Of a DNA stretch of 64,000 nucleotides, positions 15,292-23,693 are shown one piece after another. The position numbers and the translations under genes were made by a program. The number at the start of each line of letters is the position of its first letter. Positions within the stretch are counted from its first letter, which is position 1. The notes below the pieces were generated by a model, which was not told where the DNA came from, did not search any database, and was given only the letters and a program-made list of their open reading frames with translations. The DNA lies in contig NZ_JAHVJR010000001.1 in assembly GCF_019801175.1 (NCBI RefSeq), positions 1,178,001 through 1,242,000 on the forward strand. The letters are read 5' to 3'. The DNA is from Vannielia litorea. Its GTDB lineage: Bacteria; Pseudomonadota; Alphaproteobacteria; Rhodobacterales; Rhodobacteraceae.

Positions 15292-18066
15292 ATGGAATTC
15301 GAGAGCCGTATCACCCGCCTGCCGATCGCCGTGGACGCCTCTGCCGCTGACGCTGCGCTCGACAACGCGGGCTGGGCCGGGGGCGATGTGGCGCGGCTGC
15401 TCTACGGCATGGCCGGATCGTCGCCCTACCTTGCGGGCCTTCTGGCCAAGGAGGCGCGCTGGCTGGAAGGCGCGCTGGCCGGGCCAGTTGAGGATGTGGT
15501 GCCCGCGGTGCTGGCAGAGGCAGCAGAGGGCGATGTTGGCGTGTCGCTCCGGGTGGCCAAGCGGCGGCTGGCGCTCTTTACCGCGCTTGCGGACCTAAGC
15601 GGGGTCTGGCCGCTGGAGAAGGTGACCGGCGCGCTGACCGATCTGGCTGATGCCTCGGTGCAGATTGCGTGGCGCCGGGCGCTGGAGCAGGAGGCGGCGC
15701 GGCGCAAGTCTATCCTCGAGCCTGAGGACGTGGACGAGGAACTGTGCGGCATCTTCGTGCTGGCGATGGGCAAGATGGGTGCGCATGAGCTCAATTACTC
15801 CTCTGACATCGACCTGATCGTGCTCTTCGATCAGGACCGCTGGCCGGAACGGGACTTTCACGAGCTGCGCACCAGCCTCGTTCGGGCCACGCGGGAGGCG
15901 GCGAAGCTTCTGAGTGACAACACGGCGGAGGGCTACGTCTTCCGCACCGATTTGCGGCTTAGGCCGGACCCGAGCGTGACGCCGGTGTGCCTGAGCATGG
16001 AGGCGGCAGAGCGGTATTACGAGAGCCTCGGGCGCACATGGGAGAGGGCCGCGCACATCAAGGCGCGGGTTTGTGCGGGCGCGTTCAAGGAAGGCGCGGG
16101 GTACCTCGAGCGGCTCCGTCCGTTCATCTGGCGCAAGCATCTCGACTTCGCGGCCATTCAGGATGCGCATGACATGCGGCTGGCGATCCGGGAGCATAAG
16201 GGGCTGCACGGCACGGCACTGGAGGGGCGCGACCTGAAGCTGGGGCGCGGCGGCATTCGGGAGATCGAGTTTTTCACCCAGACGCGGCAGATCATCGCCG
16301 GTGGGCGCGACCCGGACCTGCGGGTGCGTGGAACGGTCGAGGGGCTCGCACGGCTCGCGGAGGCAGGTTGGGTCGGCGCGGAGGAGGCCGCACAGCTGAG
16401 TGCCGATTACCGGGCGCACCGGGAGCTGGAGCACCGGATCCAGATGGTGCATGACCAGCAGACGCACGCGCTGCCGAAGGACGCCGCGGGGATCGAGCGG
16501 GTGGCCCGGCTGGCGGGTGAGGGCGACACGGCGGCCTTCAGGGCGCAATTGGAAGAGCGGCTGGAGCGGGTGGCCGGGCTTACCGAGGGGTTCTTTGCGC
16601 CGGGGCGGAAGCGGACCATCGAGGAGGAAGCCCCGGAGTGGGGTGAGGCGGCGCGTGAGATCATGTCGCGCTGGAAGGGCTATGCCGCCTTTCGCTCGAC
16701 CCGCGCGGGCGAACTCTTTGCGCGCATCCGGCCCGAACTGATGGCGCAGCTCGGTGGCGCGGCCAAGCCGGAAGAGGCGCTTTCGGCGTTTGACGGGTTT
16801 CTGCGGGGGCTGCCTGCAGGGGTGCAAATCTTCTCGCTTTTCGCCTCCAACCCGCAGTTGCTGGGCCTGATCGTGGACATCTGCGCCACGGCGCCGGAGC
16901 TGGCCGAATATCTCAGTCAAAACGCGGGCGTTCTCGATGCGGTGATCGGCGGCGACTTCTTTGCCGATTGGCCGGGGGTGCCGGTGCTGGAGGCGCAGCT
17001 GGCCGAAGAGATCGCGCGGGTGGAGGACTACGAAGGCAAGCTCGACACCGCGCGGCGCTGGATGAAGGAGTGGCACTTTCGGATCGGCGTGCACTTGTTG
17101 CGGGGCCATGCCAGCGCCTTGGTGGCGGGCGAGCAATATGCGCTGCTGGCCGAGGCGGTCCTGAGAGCAGTGTTTCCGGTGGTGGAGGCCGAACACGCGG
17201 CACGGCACGGCGCGGCGCCGGGGCGTGGGGCCGTGGTGCTCGGCATGGGCTCGCTCGGCGCGGGCTGGCTCAATGCACAGTCGGACCTCGACCTGATCGT
17301 GATCTATGACGCGGCGGGTGTGGAGAGCAGCGAGGGCAAGCGCCCGCTCACCGCGGGCGCGTGGTATGCCCGGCTCACCAAGGCGCTGGTAACGGCGTTG
17401 ACGGCGCTGATGGCGGAAGGGCGCCTCTACGAGGTGGACATGCGGCTCAGGCCCTCGGGCAACGCCGGGCCGGTGGCGACCTCGCTCTCGGCTTTCGCGG
17501 CCTACCAGCGCGAGGAAGCCTGGACCTGGGAGCACCTTGCGCTGACCCGGGCGCGGGTGATCTGCGGGGCGGAGGCGCTGGCGGCAGAGGTCGAGGCGGT
17601 GCGTTGCGAAGTGCTGGCGGCGGATAAAGACCGCACCAAGGTGCTGGCCGATGTGGCAGAGATGCGGGCGCGGATCTTCGAGGCGAAAGGCACGGGCGGC
17701 GGGCTGGAGGCCAAGATCGGGCCGGGACGGATGCAGGATATCGAACTGGCGGCACAGGCGGCGGCGCTGCTTGGGGGCGTGCCCGACCGACGCGTGGAGG
17801 CGCAGTTGGTCGCTGGGGCGCTGGAGGGGGACACCGCACAGCTCGCGGAGACTTATGCTCTGATGCGGCAGGTGCAGGGCTGCGCGCGGTTGCTGACCGC
17901 CGGGCCGCTGGAGACGGAGGCTCTGGGAGAGGGCGCTAGGGCGCTTTTTGCTCGGGAAACCGGGATCGAGGGGCTGAAACCTCTCGCAGAACAGATGGAT
18001 GAGGCCGCCCGAATGGCGGCCCGGGTGATCGATACGGCGCTTGGTGGCGCGGAACAGGAGGCCTGA
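15292..18066 (+). CDS. glnE: Glutamine synthetase adenylyltransferase/adenylyl-removing enzyme
   Basis: Bifunctional cytoplasmic enzyme that attaches or removes AMP on glutamine synthetase in response to PII and glutamine. The 924-residue product has both nucleotidyltransferase domains: the N-terminal adenylyl-removing one (GKMGAHELNYSSDIDLIVLF, about residue 158) and the C-terminal adenylylating one (GMGSLGAGWLNAQSDLDLIV, about residue 650), each with the Asp-x-Asp metal site and each followed by a helical domain (RTDLRLRPDPS; VDMRLRPSGNAGPVATSLS). Length is as expected. ATG 15292 gives MEFESRITRLPIAVDAS. Its TGA shares one base with the ATG of the next gene. Confidence 0.95.
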   Translation: MEFESRITRLPIAVDASAADAALDNAGWAGGDVARLLYGMAGSSPYLAGLLAKEARWLEGALAGPVEDVVPAVLAEAAEGDVGVSLRVAKRRLALFTALADLSGVWPLEKVTGALTDLADASVQIAWRRALEQEAARRKSILEPEDVDEELCGIFVLAMGKMGAHELNYSSDIDLIVLFDQDRWPERDFHELRTSLVRATREAAKLLSDNTAEGYVFRTDLRLRPDPSVTPVCLSMEAAERYYESLGRTWERAAHIKARVCAGAFKEGAGYLERLRPFIWRKHLDFAAIQDAHDMRLAIREHKGLHGTALEGRDLKLGRGGIREIEFFTQTRQIIAGGRDPDLRVRGTVEGLARLAEAGWVGAEEAAQLSADYRAHRELEHRIQMVHDQQTHALPKDAAGIERVARLAGEGDTAAFRAQLEERLERVAGLTEGFFAPGRKRTIEEEAPEWGEAAREIMSRWKGYAAFRSTRAGELFARIRPELMAQLGGAAKPEEALSAFDGFLRGLPAGVQIFSLFASNPQLLGLIVDICATAPELAEYLSQNAGVLDAVIGGDFFADWPGVPVLEAQLAEEIARVEDYEGKLDTARRWMKEWHFRIGVHLLRGHASALVAGEQYALLAEAVLRAVFPVVEAEHAARHGAAPGRGAVVLGMGSLGAGWLNAQSDLDLIVIYDAAGVESSEGKRPLTAGAWYARLTKALVTALTALMAEGRLYEVDMRLRPSGNAGPVATSLSAFAAYQREEAWTWEHLALTRARVICGAEALAAEVEAVRCEVLAADKDRTKVLADVAEMRARIFEAKGTGGGLEAKIGPGRMQDIELAAQAAALLGGVPDRRVEAQLVAGALEGDTAQLAETYALMRQVQGCARLLTAGPLETEALGEGARALFARETGIEGLKPLAEQMDEAARMAARVIDTALGGAEQEA

Positions 18067-18344
18067 TGGCACAGATCGACGAAACGGCACGCTTTGACCA
18101 CAAGGGGCTCATCCGTGAGGCCTATCGGATGGAGGGCGTTGGGCCGGGCGAGGCCCGCAGCATCTTTCTCGACTGGGCCCTGAGCCTGCCGGATGAAACC
18201 GAGCAGAGCATGGCACTGCGCTCGCTTTACGAGCACTACGGTCGGCGGGCGCCGGAGCATCCGATGTCTGTCGTGCTGCAGGAGGCGATGGAGGCCGATA
18301 TGACGCCCAAGCGCCGTGGCGGCTGGCGCGGGCGGCGGGAGTAG
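18066..18344 (+). CDS. Conserved small protein translationally coupled to glnE
   Basis: A 92-residue soluble, charged protein (MAQIDETARFDHKGLIREAY) with central helices (ARSIFLDWALSLPDETEQSM) and a basic C-terminus ending RRGGWRGRRE. Its ATG overlaps the glnE stop (TGATG), so translation is coupled. No domain recognised; similar unnamed proteins occur after glnE in relatives as far as I recall. The basic tail could bind nucleic acid, which is only a guess. Confidence 0.75.
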   Translation: MAQIDETARFDHKGLIREAYRMEGVGPGEARSIFLDWALSLPDETEQSMALRSLYEHYGRRAPEHPMSVVLQEAMEADMTPKRRGGWRGRRE

Positions 18345-18392
18345 CGCGTACCAGACGCCTGCCTCATCGGCTGTGTCTAATAGGGCCCATGG

Positions 18393-18412
18393 TGGCGGGA
18401 CAAGTCCCGCCA
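18393..18412. terminator. Hairpin between convergent genes
   Basis: TGGCGGGA (18393-18400) and TCCCGCCA (18405-18412) form an eight-base-pair stem around CAAG, placed between the end of the glnE unit and the end of eda. There is no T run on either side, so it is a weak terminator candidate. Confidence 0.4.
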
Positions 18413-18424
18413 GCTCTGTCCAGC

Positions 18425-19066
18425 TTAGCGCGGGAGGGCGGCGGCCTCTTTTGCCAAGGCGGTGATACCGTCCCAATCGCCGGATTTGACCTTGTCTCCT
18501 GGCGCGACCCAAGAGCCGCCGACGCACATGACGTTGGACAGGCTCAGGTAGTCATTGGCGTTCTTCAGGCTCACGCCGCCGGTGGGGCAGAAGCTGATCT
18601 GCGGGATCGGCGCGCCGATGGCCTTGAGGGCGGGGGCGCCGCCCGAGGCTTCCGCGGGGAAGAACTTCATCGCCGTGTAACCGCGCTCGAGCAGGGCCAT
18701 CGCCTCCGTCGCAGTGGCCGCGCCGGGCAGGAGCGGCAGGCCAGCGTCTTCACAGGCTTTGAGCAGGGTGTCGGTGGCGCCGGGGCTGACGCCGAACTTG
18801 GCACCGGCGGCGACGGCGTTTTTGACATCTTCGGGTGTGAGCAGGGTGCCTGCGCCGACCACGCCGCCTTCGACCTCGCTCATGGCGCGGATCACATCGA
18901 GCGCGGCGGGGGTGCGCAGGGTGACCTCGAGCGCGGGCAGGCCGCCAGCGACCAGCGCTTTGGCGAGCGGGGCTGCATGGGCCACGTCATCCACCACCAG
19001 CACCGGGACCACGGGGGCGAGGGCGCAGATTTCTTTTGTCTTCGCAGAGGCTTCAGCGGGGGTCAT
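18425..19066 (-). CDS. eda: KDPG/KHG aldolase
   Basis: Class I aldolase that splits 2-keto-3-deoxy-6-phosphogluconate into pyruvate and glyceraldehyde 3-phosphate, the second Entner-Doudoroff step. The 213-residue barrel shows LEVTLRTPAALDVIRAM with the catalytic Glu and substrate Arg, VGAGTLLTPEDVKNAVAAGA, and the Schiff-base Lys in YTAMKFFPAEASGG. FCPTGGVSLKNANDYLSL binds phosphate. It follows edd by 15 bases on the same strand, so the two form an operon, presumably under the palindrome upstream of edd. Confidence 0.96.
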   Translation of the reverse strand: MTPAEASAKTKEICALAPVVPVLVVDDVAHAAPLAKALVAGGLPALEVTLRTPAALDVIRAMSEVEGGVVGAGTLLTPEDVKNAVAAGAKFGVSPGATDTLLKACEDAGLPLLPGAATATEAMALLERGYTAMKFFPAEASGGAPALKAIGAPIPQISFCPTGGVSLKNANDYLSLSNVMCVGGSWVAPGDKVKSGDWDGITALAKEAAALPR

Positions 19067-19081
19067 GATGGTGTTCCTTGT

Positions 19082-20887
19082 TCAGACGACCACCGCCGCG
19101 CCTTCATCGGAGGCGCCGACGGACTGGCGGAAGGCCTCGAAGAGTTCGCGGCCGATGCCGTATTTATTGGGTGTAAGGTCGGGCGAGGCGGGGGTGCGGG
19201 ACTCCCAGCCTTCGGTCAGAATGTCGAGCGTGCCGGAAGCTGCATCGACGCGGACGAGGTCTCCGTCTTGCACCTTGCCAATCGGGCCGCCCATCGCGGC
19301 CTCGGGGGTCACATGGATTGCAGCCGGCACCTTACCGGAGGCGCCGGACATGCGGCCATCGGTGACGAGGGCGACCTTGAGGCCGCGATCCTGAAGCACC
19401 GCGAGGGGCGGTGTGAGGCTGTGGAGCTCGGGCATGCCGTTGGCCTTGGGGCCCTGGAAGCGGACGATCACCACGGTATCCTCGGTGAATTCACCGGCCT
19501 GGAAGGCCTTCTTCACGTCATGCTGGTCGTGGAAGACGCGCGCCTTCGCCTCGATCACGTGGCGCTCGGGGGCTACCGCTGACACCTTTATGACCCCGCG
19601 ACCGAGCGAGCCTTTCAGCTCCTTCAGGCCGCCGGTCTTTTGGAAGGGGTCGGTGGCGGGGCGGAGGATCTTGTCATTCTGGCTGTCCACAGCGGAGGGC
19701 TGCCATGTGAGCTTGCCGTCGATGATCTTGGGTTCTTCAACGTAGCTGCCTAGGCCCTCGCCGGAGACGGTGAGCGTGTCGTCATGCAGCAGGCCTTCGG
19801 AGAGCAGTTGGCGGATGAGGTATTGCAGGCCGCCTGCGGCGTGGAAGTGGTTCACGTCAGCGAGGCCGTTCGGGTAGACCTTGGCCATCAGAGGGACGGT
19901 CTCGGAGATGTCGGAGAAATCCTGCAGGTCGAGGATCACGCCCGCGGCGCGGGCCATGGCGGGCAGGTGCAGCACGAGGTTGGTGGAGCCGCCGGTCGCC
20001 ATAAGGCCGACAATGCCGTTGACGAAGGCTTTTTCATCAAGGACTTGGCCTGCGGGGCGATAGTCATTCCCCGCCGCCGTGATCTCCAGCGCGCGCGCGG
20101 TGCCAGCGACGGTAAGGGCGTCGCGCAGTGGCGTGTTGGGGTTCACGAAGGACGCGCCGGGCAGGTGCAGGCCCATGAACTCCATCAGCATCTGGTTGGT
20201 GTTGGCCGTGCCGTAGAATGTGCAGGTGCCGGGGCCGTGGTAGGAGGCCATCTCGGCCTCCATCAGCTTGTCGCGACCCACTTCGCCGGTGGCGAATTGC
20301 TGGCGGACCTTGGCCTTTTCATCGTTGGGCAGGCCGGAGGTCATCGGGCCTGCGGGCAGGAAGACCGCCGGGATGTGGCCGAAGGTGGCGGCGGCGATGA
20401 TGAGGCCCGGCACGATCTTGTCGCAGACGCCGAGGTAAATGGCGCTGTCAAAGCAGTTGTGGCTGAGGCTGACACCGGCGGCCAGCGCGATGACGTCCCG
20501 AGAGAACAGGGATAGCTCCATGCCGGGCTGGCCTTGGGTAACGCCATCGCACATGGCAGGCACGCCGCCTGCCACTTGGGCCGTTGCCCCCTTGGCGCGG
20601 GCGGCGGCGCGGATCATCTCGGGGAAGCGCTCGAAGGGTTGGTGGGCGGAGAGCATGTCATTATAGGCGGTGACGATGCCGATGTTGGGGGCCGTGCCGC
20701 CTGCAAGCGCAGCCTGATCCTCGCCCATAGGGGCATAGGCGTGCGCCTGATTGGAGCAGCTCAGATGCGCGCGCACCGGACCGGCCTCGGCGGCCTTGCC
20801 GATCCGCTCGAGATAGGCGCCACGTGCTTCGGCGGAGCGGGAGATGATGCGGTCGGTGACTTCGGCGATCTTGGAGTTGAGCGGCAA
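19082..20887 (-). CDS. edd: 6-Phosphogluconate dehydratase
   Basis: Iron-sulfur dehydratase of the IlvD/Edd family that converts 6-phosphogluconate to KDPG, the entry step of the Entner-Doudoroff pathway. The 601-residue protein has the family cysteines (LSCSNQAHAYAPMGEDQAAL; GVPAMCDGVTQGQPGMELSL; GTCTFYGTANTNQMLMEFMG) and a C-terminal RMSGASGKVPAAIHV motif. It starts with TTG 20887, with GGAGG nine bases upstream; MPLNSKIAEVTDRI matches the family N-terminus. Forms an operon with eda. A perfect palindrome 47 bases upstream is a likely repressor site. Confidence 0.96.
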   Translation of the reverse strand: MPLNSKIAEVTDRIISRSAEARGAYLERIGKAAEAGPVRAHLSCSNQAHAYAPMGEDQAALAGGTAPNIGIVTAYNDMLSAHQPFERFPEMIRAAARAKGATAQVAGGVPAMCDGVTQGQPGMELSLFSRDVIALAAGVSLSHNCFDSAIYLGVCDKIVPGLIIAAATFGHIPAVFLPAGPMTSGLPNDEKAKVRQQFATGEVGRDKLMEAEMASYHGPGTCTFYGTANTNQMLMEFMGLHLPGASFVNPNTPLRDALTVAGTARALEITAAGNDYRPAGQVLDEKAFVNGIVGLMATGGSTNLVLHLPAMARAAGVILDLQDFSDISETVPLMAKVYPNGLADVNHFHAAGGLQYLIRQLLSEGLLHDDTLTVSGEGLGSYVEEPKIIDGKLTWQPSAVDSQNDKILRPATDPFQKTGGLKELKGSLGRGVIKVSAVAPERHVIEAKARVFHDQHDVKKAFQAGEFTEDTVVIVRFQGPKANGMPELHSLTPPLAVLQDRGLKVALVTDGRMSGASGKVPAAIHVTPEAAMGGPIGKVQDGDLVRVDAASGTLDILTEGWESRTPASPDLTPNKYGIGRELFEAFRQSVGASDEGAAVVV

Positions 20888-20933
20888 GGGAGCGGGCCTC
20901 CGGGCTGGCGATTCTGGCTGGCTTCAGCTTACT

Positions 20934-20949
20934 CCGTTAGCGCTAACGG
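20934..20949. promoter_or_regulatory. LacI-family-type operator upstream of edd
   Basis: CCGTTAGCGCTAACGG is a perfect 16-base palindrome with central GCGC, the typical shape of LacI/GntR-of-LacI-family sites such as those for gluconate or sugar regulators. It lies 47 bases before edd and 72 before the rightward CHAT gene. No LacI regulator gene is in the window. It could serve either direction; edd is the natural target. Confidence 0.7.
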
Positions 20950-21020
20950 TGCAAACCGTGACCTGATTTGTCATGCAATTCCCTTTGACCATGGAGCGCG
21001 GTGTGGGGATATTTCAAGCC

Positions 21021-23693
21021 ATGAAGCCATTTGTATTGTTTCTTTGCCTTGTATTCGCGCAGCCCGCGGTAGCGCAGGAGTTACCGCCTGAATTGCAAGC
21101 GATGCATGAAGAGGCCGACAGGTTTGGCTTCGAAAACCGTCCGGCGGAGGCAGAGGCGCTTTTACGGGAGGTCCTGGCGCGCGGGCGGGAGATATACCCC
21201 GAAAACACGCCGATCTTGCTGGTGGTCGAGGGTGAAATCGCCTCAATGCGCCAGCGGCAGGGGGACCGCGCGACAGAGCTGGAGATGCGGCGCGACATCT
21301 GGGAGAGGTTCCGCAAGGTTTCAACTGTTTACCATCCCTCCCACGCCATCGCGCAAATGAACCTTGCGACCTCGCTTGCCGCTGTAGGCAGGCGGCGTGA
21401 GGCCCTGCCGCTGGCCATCGAAGCGGTGAGCGTGGCCGAGGCGCTGCACGGGCCGGATGGTTACGTGGCTAATATCTGGCGCGGCAACGTGGCCGAGATG
21501 CTGCGGGCGGAGAACTACGGGCAGGAGGCGCTCGATCTTTTCCGGACGTCGCTTGCGGGGCTCGAAAAGAACATCGTGGAGGAGAACAACCCCAACAGCG
21601 GTGGGCTTTACCGTGCGGCTATTTCGATGTCCGTGAATGTTGCAGAGTTACTGAAGGCCAAAGGTGAAGATCAGGCCGCGTTGGAGCAGTTGCGGGATAC
21701 CATTCCGAGGGTTGAGACCTATTACGGGCCTGCCGATCTGGAGACCATCGCCCACAAACTGAAACTGGCCGAATACCTTGTGGACGTGCGCGACTATGAC
21801 GGTATGGATGCGGTGATCCGGCAGGTGATGCCGCAGATCGACGCCATCTACGGGGCGGACAACCCCTTCACGGCACGGGCGATGAGCGTTCATGCGCTTT
21901 ACTACCTGCGCGGCGGCCCCGATGCTGAGACCTTCCCTGAGGGCCTTGCGATGTTGCAGGCAGCATCCGAGATGTTTCATGCGGTTTTTCCTGCTGGGCC
22001 GGGCGGCGGCGCACATGAAAGCTGGGGGATGACGGAGCTCAACCTCGCCGCCGTGCTTTCGGACGTGGGCGATTGGGACGGTGCGGTGAGGGCCGCGCTG
22101 AGGGCGGAGCAGTTGGGAAATGCCAGCCGTCAGACCCTGCTGGAGGCGTTGGATACGGCAGGGGTAAAGAAAGCCTGGAGTTGGGGTGAGGTAATCGACG
22201 AGAGCTTCCGGATTGCCCAGGAGACCAGTCAGACCGATGCGGGCCACGCGCTTTATCAGATGGTTGCCCGGCTGACCCTGGGCGACAGTCCGGCGGCGGC
22301 GATGCACCGGGCCATAACCGACAGCAATGACCGCGAGGAGGCTTTGCAGACCGAATACGCCGCGCTGATGACAACGCCGGTTGAACAACGCGACCCGACG
22401 CGCGAGCGCAGTCTCACGGCGGAGCTGGCCGCGCTCAGCCGCGAAAAGAAGCGGCTGACCGATGAGCTATACGCCGCGGCCCCGGATTTTACCGCCCTGC
22501 TTTCGGACGGGATGATCACCGTGAAGGAAACCCAGTCGCTGCTTGGCCCCGAAGAGGCGGTGGTAATGCTCGATGTCGGTCCGCGGCCGGACGATTGGGA
22601 TTTCATCTTTGTCATCACGGCCGATCAGCGTTTCTGGCTGCCGATGCCGCTGGACCCGACCGAGGTTGCCGAGAAAGTCTCTGAGCTGCGGGCGTCGGTG
22701 AACGTGCAACTGGGCGTGCGGGCGGCAACGGCGCTCAAGGCGGGCAGCAGCCATGCGGAGGGCGAATTTGCGCTGGAGGCGGCGCACTGGCTCTATGAAC
22801 AGACCTTTGGCGTCGTCGAGAAAAACCTTGAGGGAAAGACGCATCTTTATGTGGAGTTGCGCGGGGCGATGGCGGCGCTGCCGCCGCAACTGCTTGTCCG
22901 CCGGCCTGCCAGCTCGCTGGAGGAGGCGGACTGGATGGTGCGCCACCACGCGATCACGGTGATCCCGAGTGTCTTCTCGATGCGGGCGATGGATATCGCG
23001 CGCGACGCGCCAACCGCCCCCGAGCCGATCCTCGGCGTGGCCAACCCTATTTTTGACCCAAACGGCGAAGCGCCGGTGCAGGCGTCGTCGAACCGGGGCG
23101 GGACGCTATCGCCGTTGCCGGAGACTTTTGGCGAGGTGCAGGCGGTGGCGGGCTCGATGGGCTCGCAGACCGTTTGGCAACAGGCGGAGGCAAGCGAGGC
23201 GGCGATCAAGGGGGCCGATCTGGAGCGGTTCAAGGTGCTCTACTTTGCTACGCACGGGCTGGTCTCTGGCGATGAGGTGAAGGACCTCGTGGTGCAGGAG
23301 CCCGCGTTGGCATTGACGCCGGGGGGCGGGGAAGACGGGCTGCTGACGGCCTCGGAGATTGCGCATTTGCGGATGAACCCTGATTGGGTCGTTCTCTCGG
23401 CCTGTAACACTGCTGTCGGGGACACACCGGGCGCGGAGGCTTTGAGTGGTTTGGCCCAGTCGTTCCTATACGCCGGGGCGCGGGCGCTGCTGGTGAGCCA
23501 CTGGCCGGTGGAGAGCCAGTCGGCGGTGAGCCTCATGACCGATATTTTCGCCCGCCGTGCGAACGACCCTGAGCTGAGTGCGGCAGAGGCGCAGCGGCAA
23601 GCGATGCTGGCGATGATCGACGGGCCACGGCCAGAGTGGCGACATCCGGCTTACTGGGCACCGTTCATCCTCGTGGGAGATCCGGACCGGTGA
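21021..23693 (+). CDS. Exported CHAT-domain protease-like protein with TPR repeats, copy 1
   Basis: An 890-residue protein with a Sec signal (MKPFVLFLCLVFAQPAVAQE), a long helical N-terminal region with TPR-like pairs (for example QMNLATSLAAVGRRREALPL and NVAEMLRAENYGQEALDLFR), and a C-terminal CHAT domain. CHAT is a caspase/separase-like cysteine protease fold; the expected His745 is in YFATHGLVSGDE and Cys795 in VVLSACNTAVGD, so the catalytic dyad is intact. AHWPVESQSAV-like and HPAYWAPFILVGDPD end motifs are typical. The start at ATG 21021 is set by the signal peptide; the frame extends 16 codons upstream without support. Stop overlaps copy 2 by four bases. Substrate and role unknown; export is unusual for CHAT proteins. 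Confidence 0.85.
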   Translation: MKPFVLFLCLVFAQPAVAQELPPELQAMHEEADRFGFENRPAEAEALLREVLARGREIYPENTPILLVVEGEIASMRQRQGDRATELEMRRDIWERFRKVSTVYHPSHAIAQMNLATSLAAVGRRREALPLAIEAVSVAEALHGPDGYVANIWRGNVAEMLRAENYGQEALDLFRTSLAGLEKNIVEENNPNSGGLYRAAISMSVNVAELLKAKGEDQAALEQLRDTIPRVETYYGPADLETIAHKLKLAEYLVDVRDYDGMDAVIRQVMPQIDAIYGADNPFTARAMSVHALYYLRGGPDAETFPEGLAMLQAASEMFHAVFPAGPGGGAHESWGMTELNLAAVLSDVGDWDGAVRAALRAEQLGNASRQTLLEALDTAGVKKAWSWGEVIDESFRIAQETSQTDAGHALYQMVARLTLGDSPAAAMHRAITDSNDREEALQTEYAALMTTPVEQRDPTRERSLTAELAALSREKKRLTDELYAAAPDFTALLSDGMITVKETQSLLGPEEAVVMLDVGPRPDDWDFIFVITADQRFWLPMPLDPTEVAEKVSELRASVNVQLGVRAATALKAGSSHAEGEFALEAAHWLYEQTFGVVEKNLEGKTHLYVELRGAMAALPPQLLVRRPASSLEEADWMVRHHAITVIPSVFSMRAMDIARDAPTAPEPILGVANPIFDPNGEAPVQASSNRGGTLSPLPETFGEVQAVAGSMGSQTVWQQAEASEAAIKGADLERFKVLYFATHGLVSGDEVKDLVVQEPALALTPGGGEDGLLTASEIAHLRMNPDWVVLSACNTAVGDTPGAEALSGLAQSFLYAGARALLVSHWPVESQSAVSLMTDIFARRANDPELSAAEAQRQAMLAMIDGPRPEWRHPAYWAPFILVGDPDR

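Noticed and set aside
15595..18090. Open frame of 831 codons on the minus strand
   Set aside because: It lies wholly antisense to glnE, is His/Arg/Pro-rich in the way of GC-rich shadow frames, and shows no domain, whereas glnE has both catalytic motifs.
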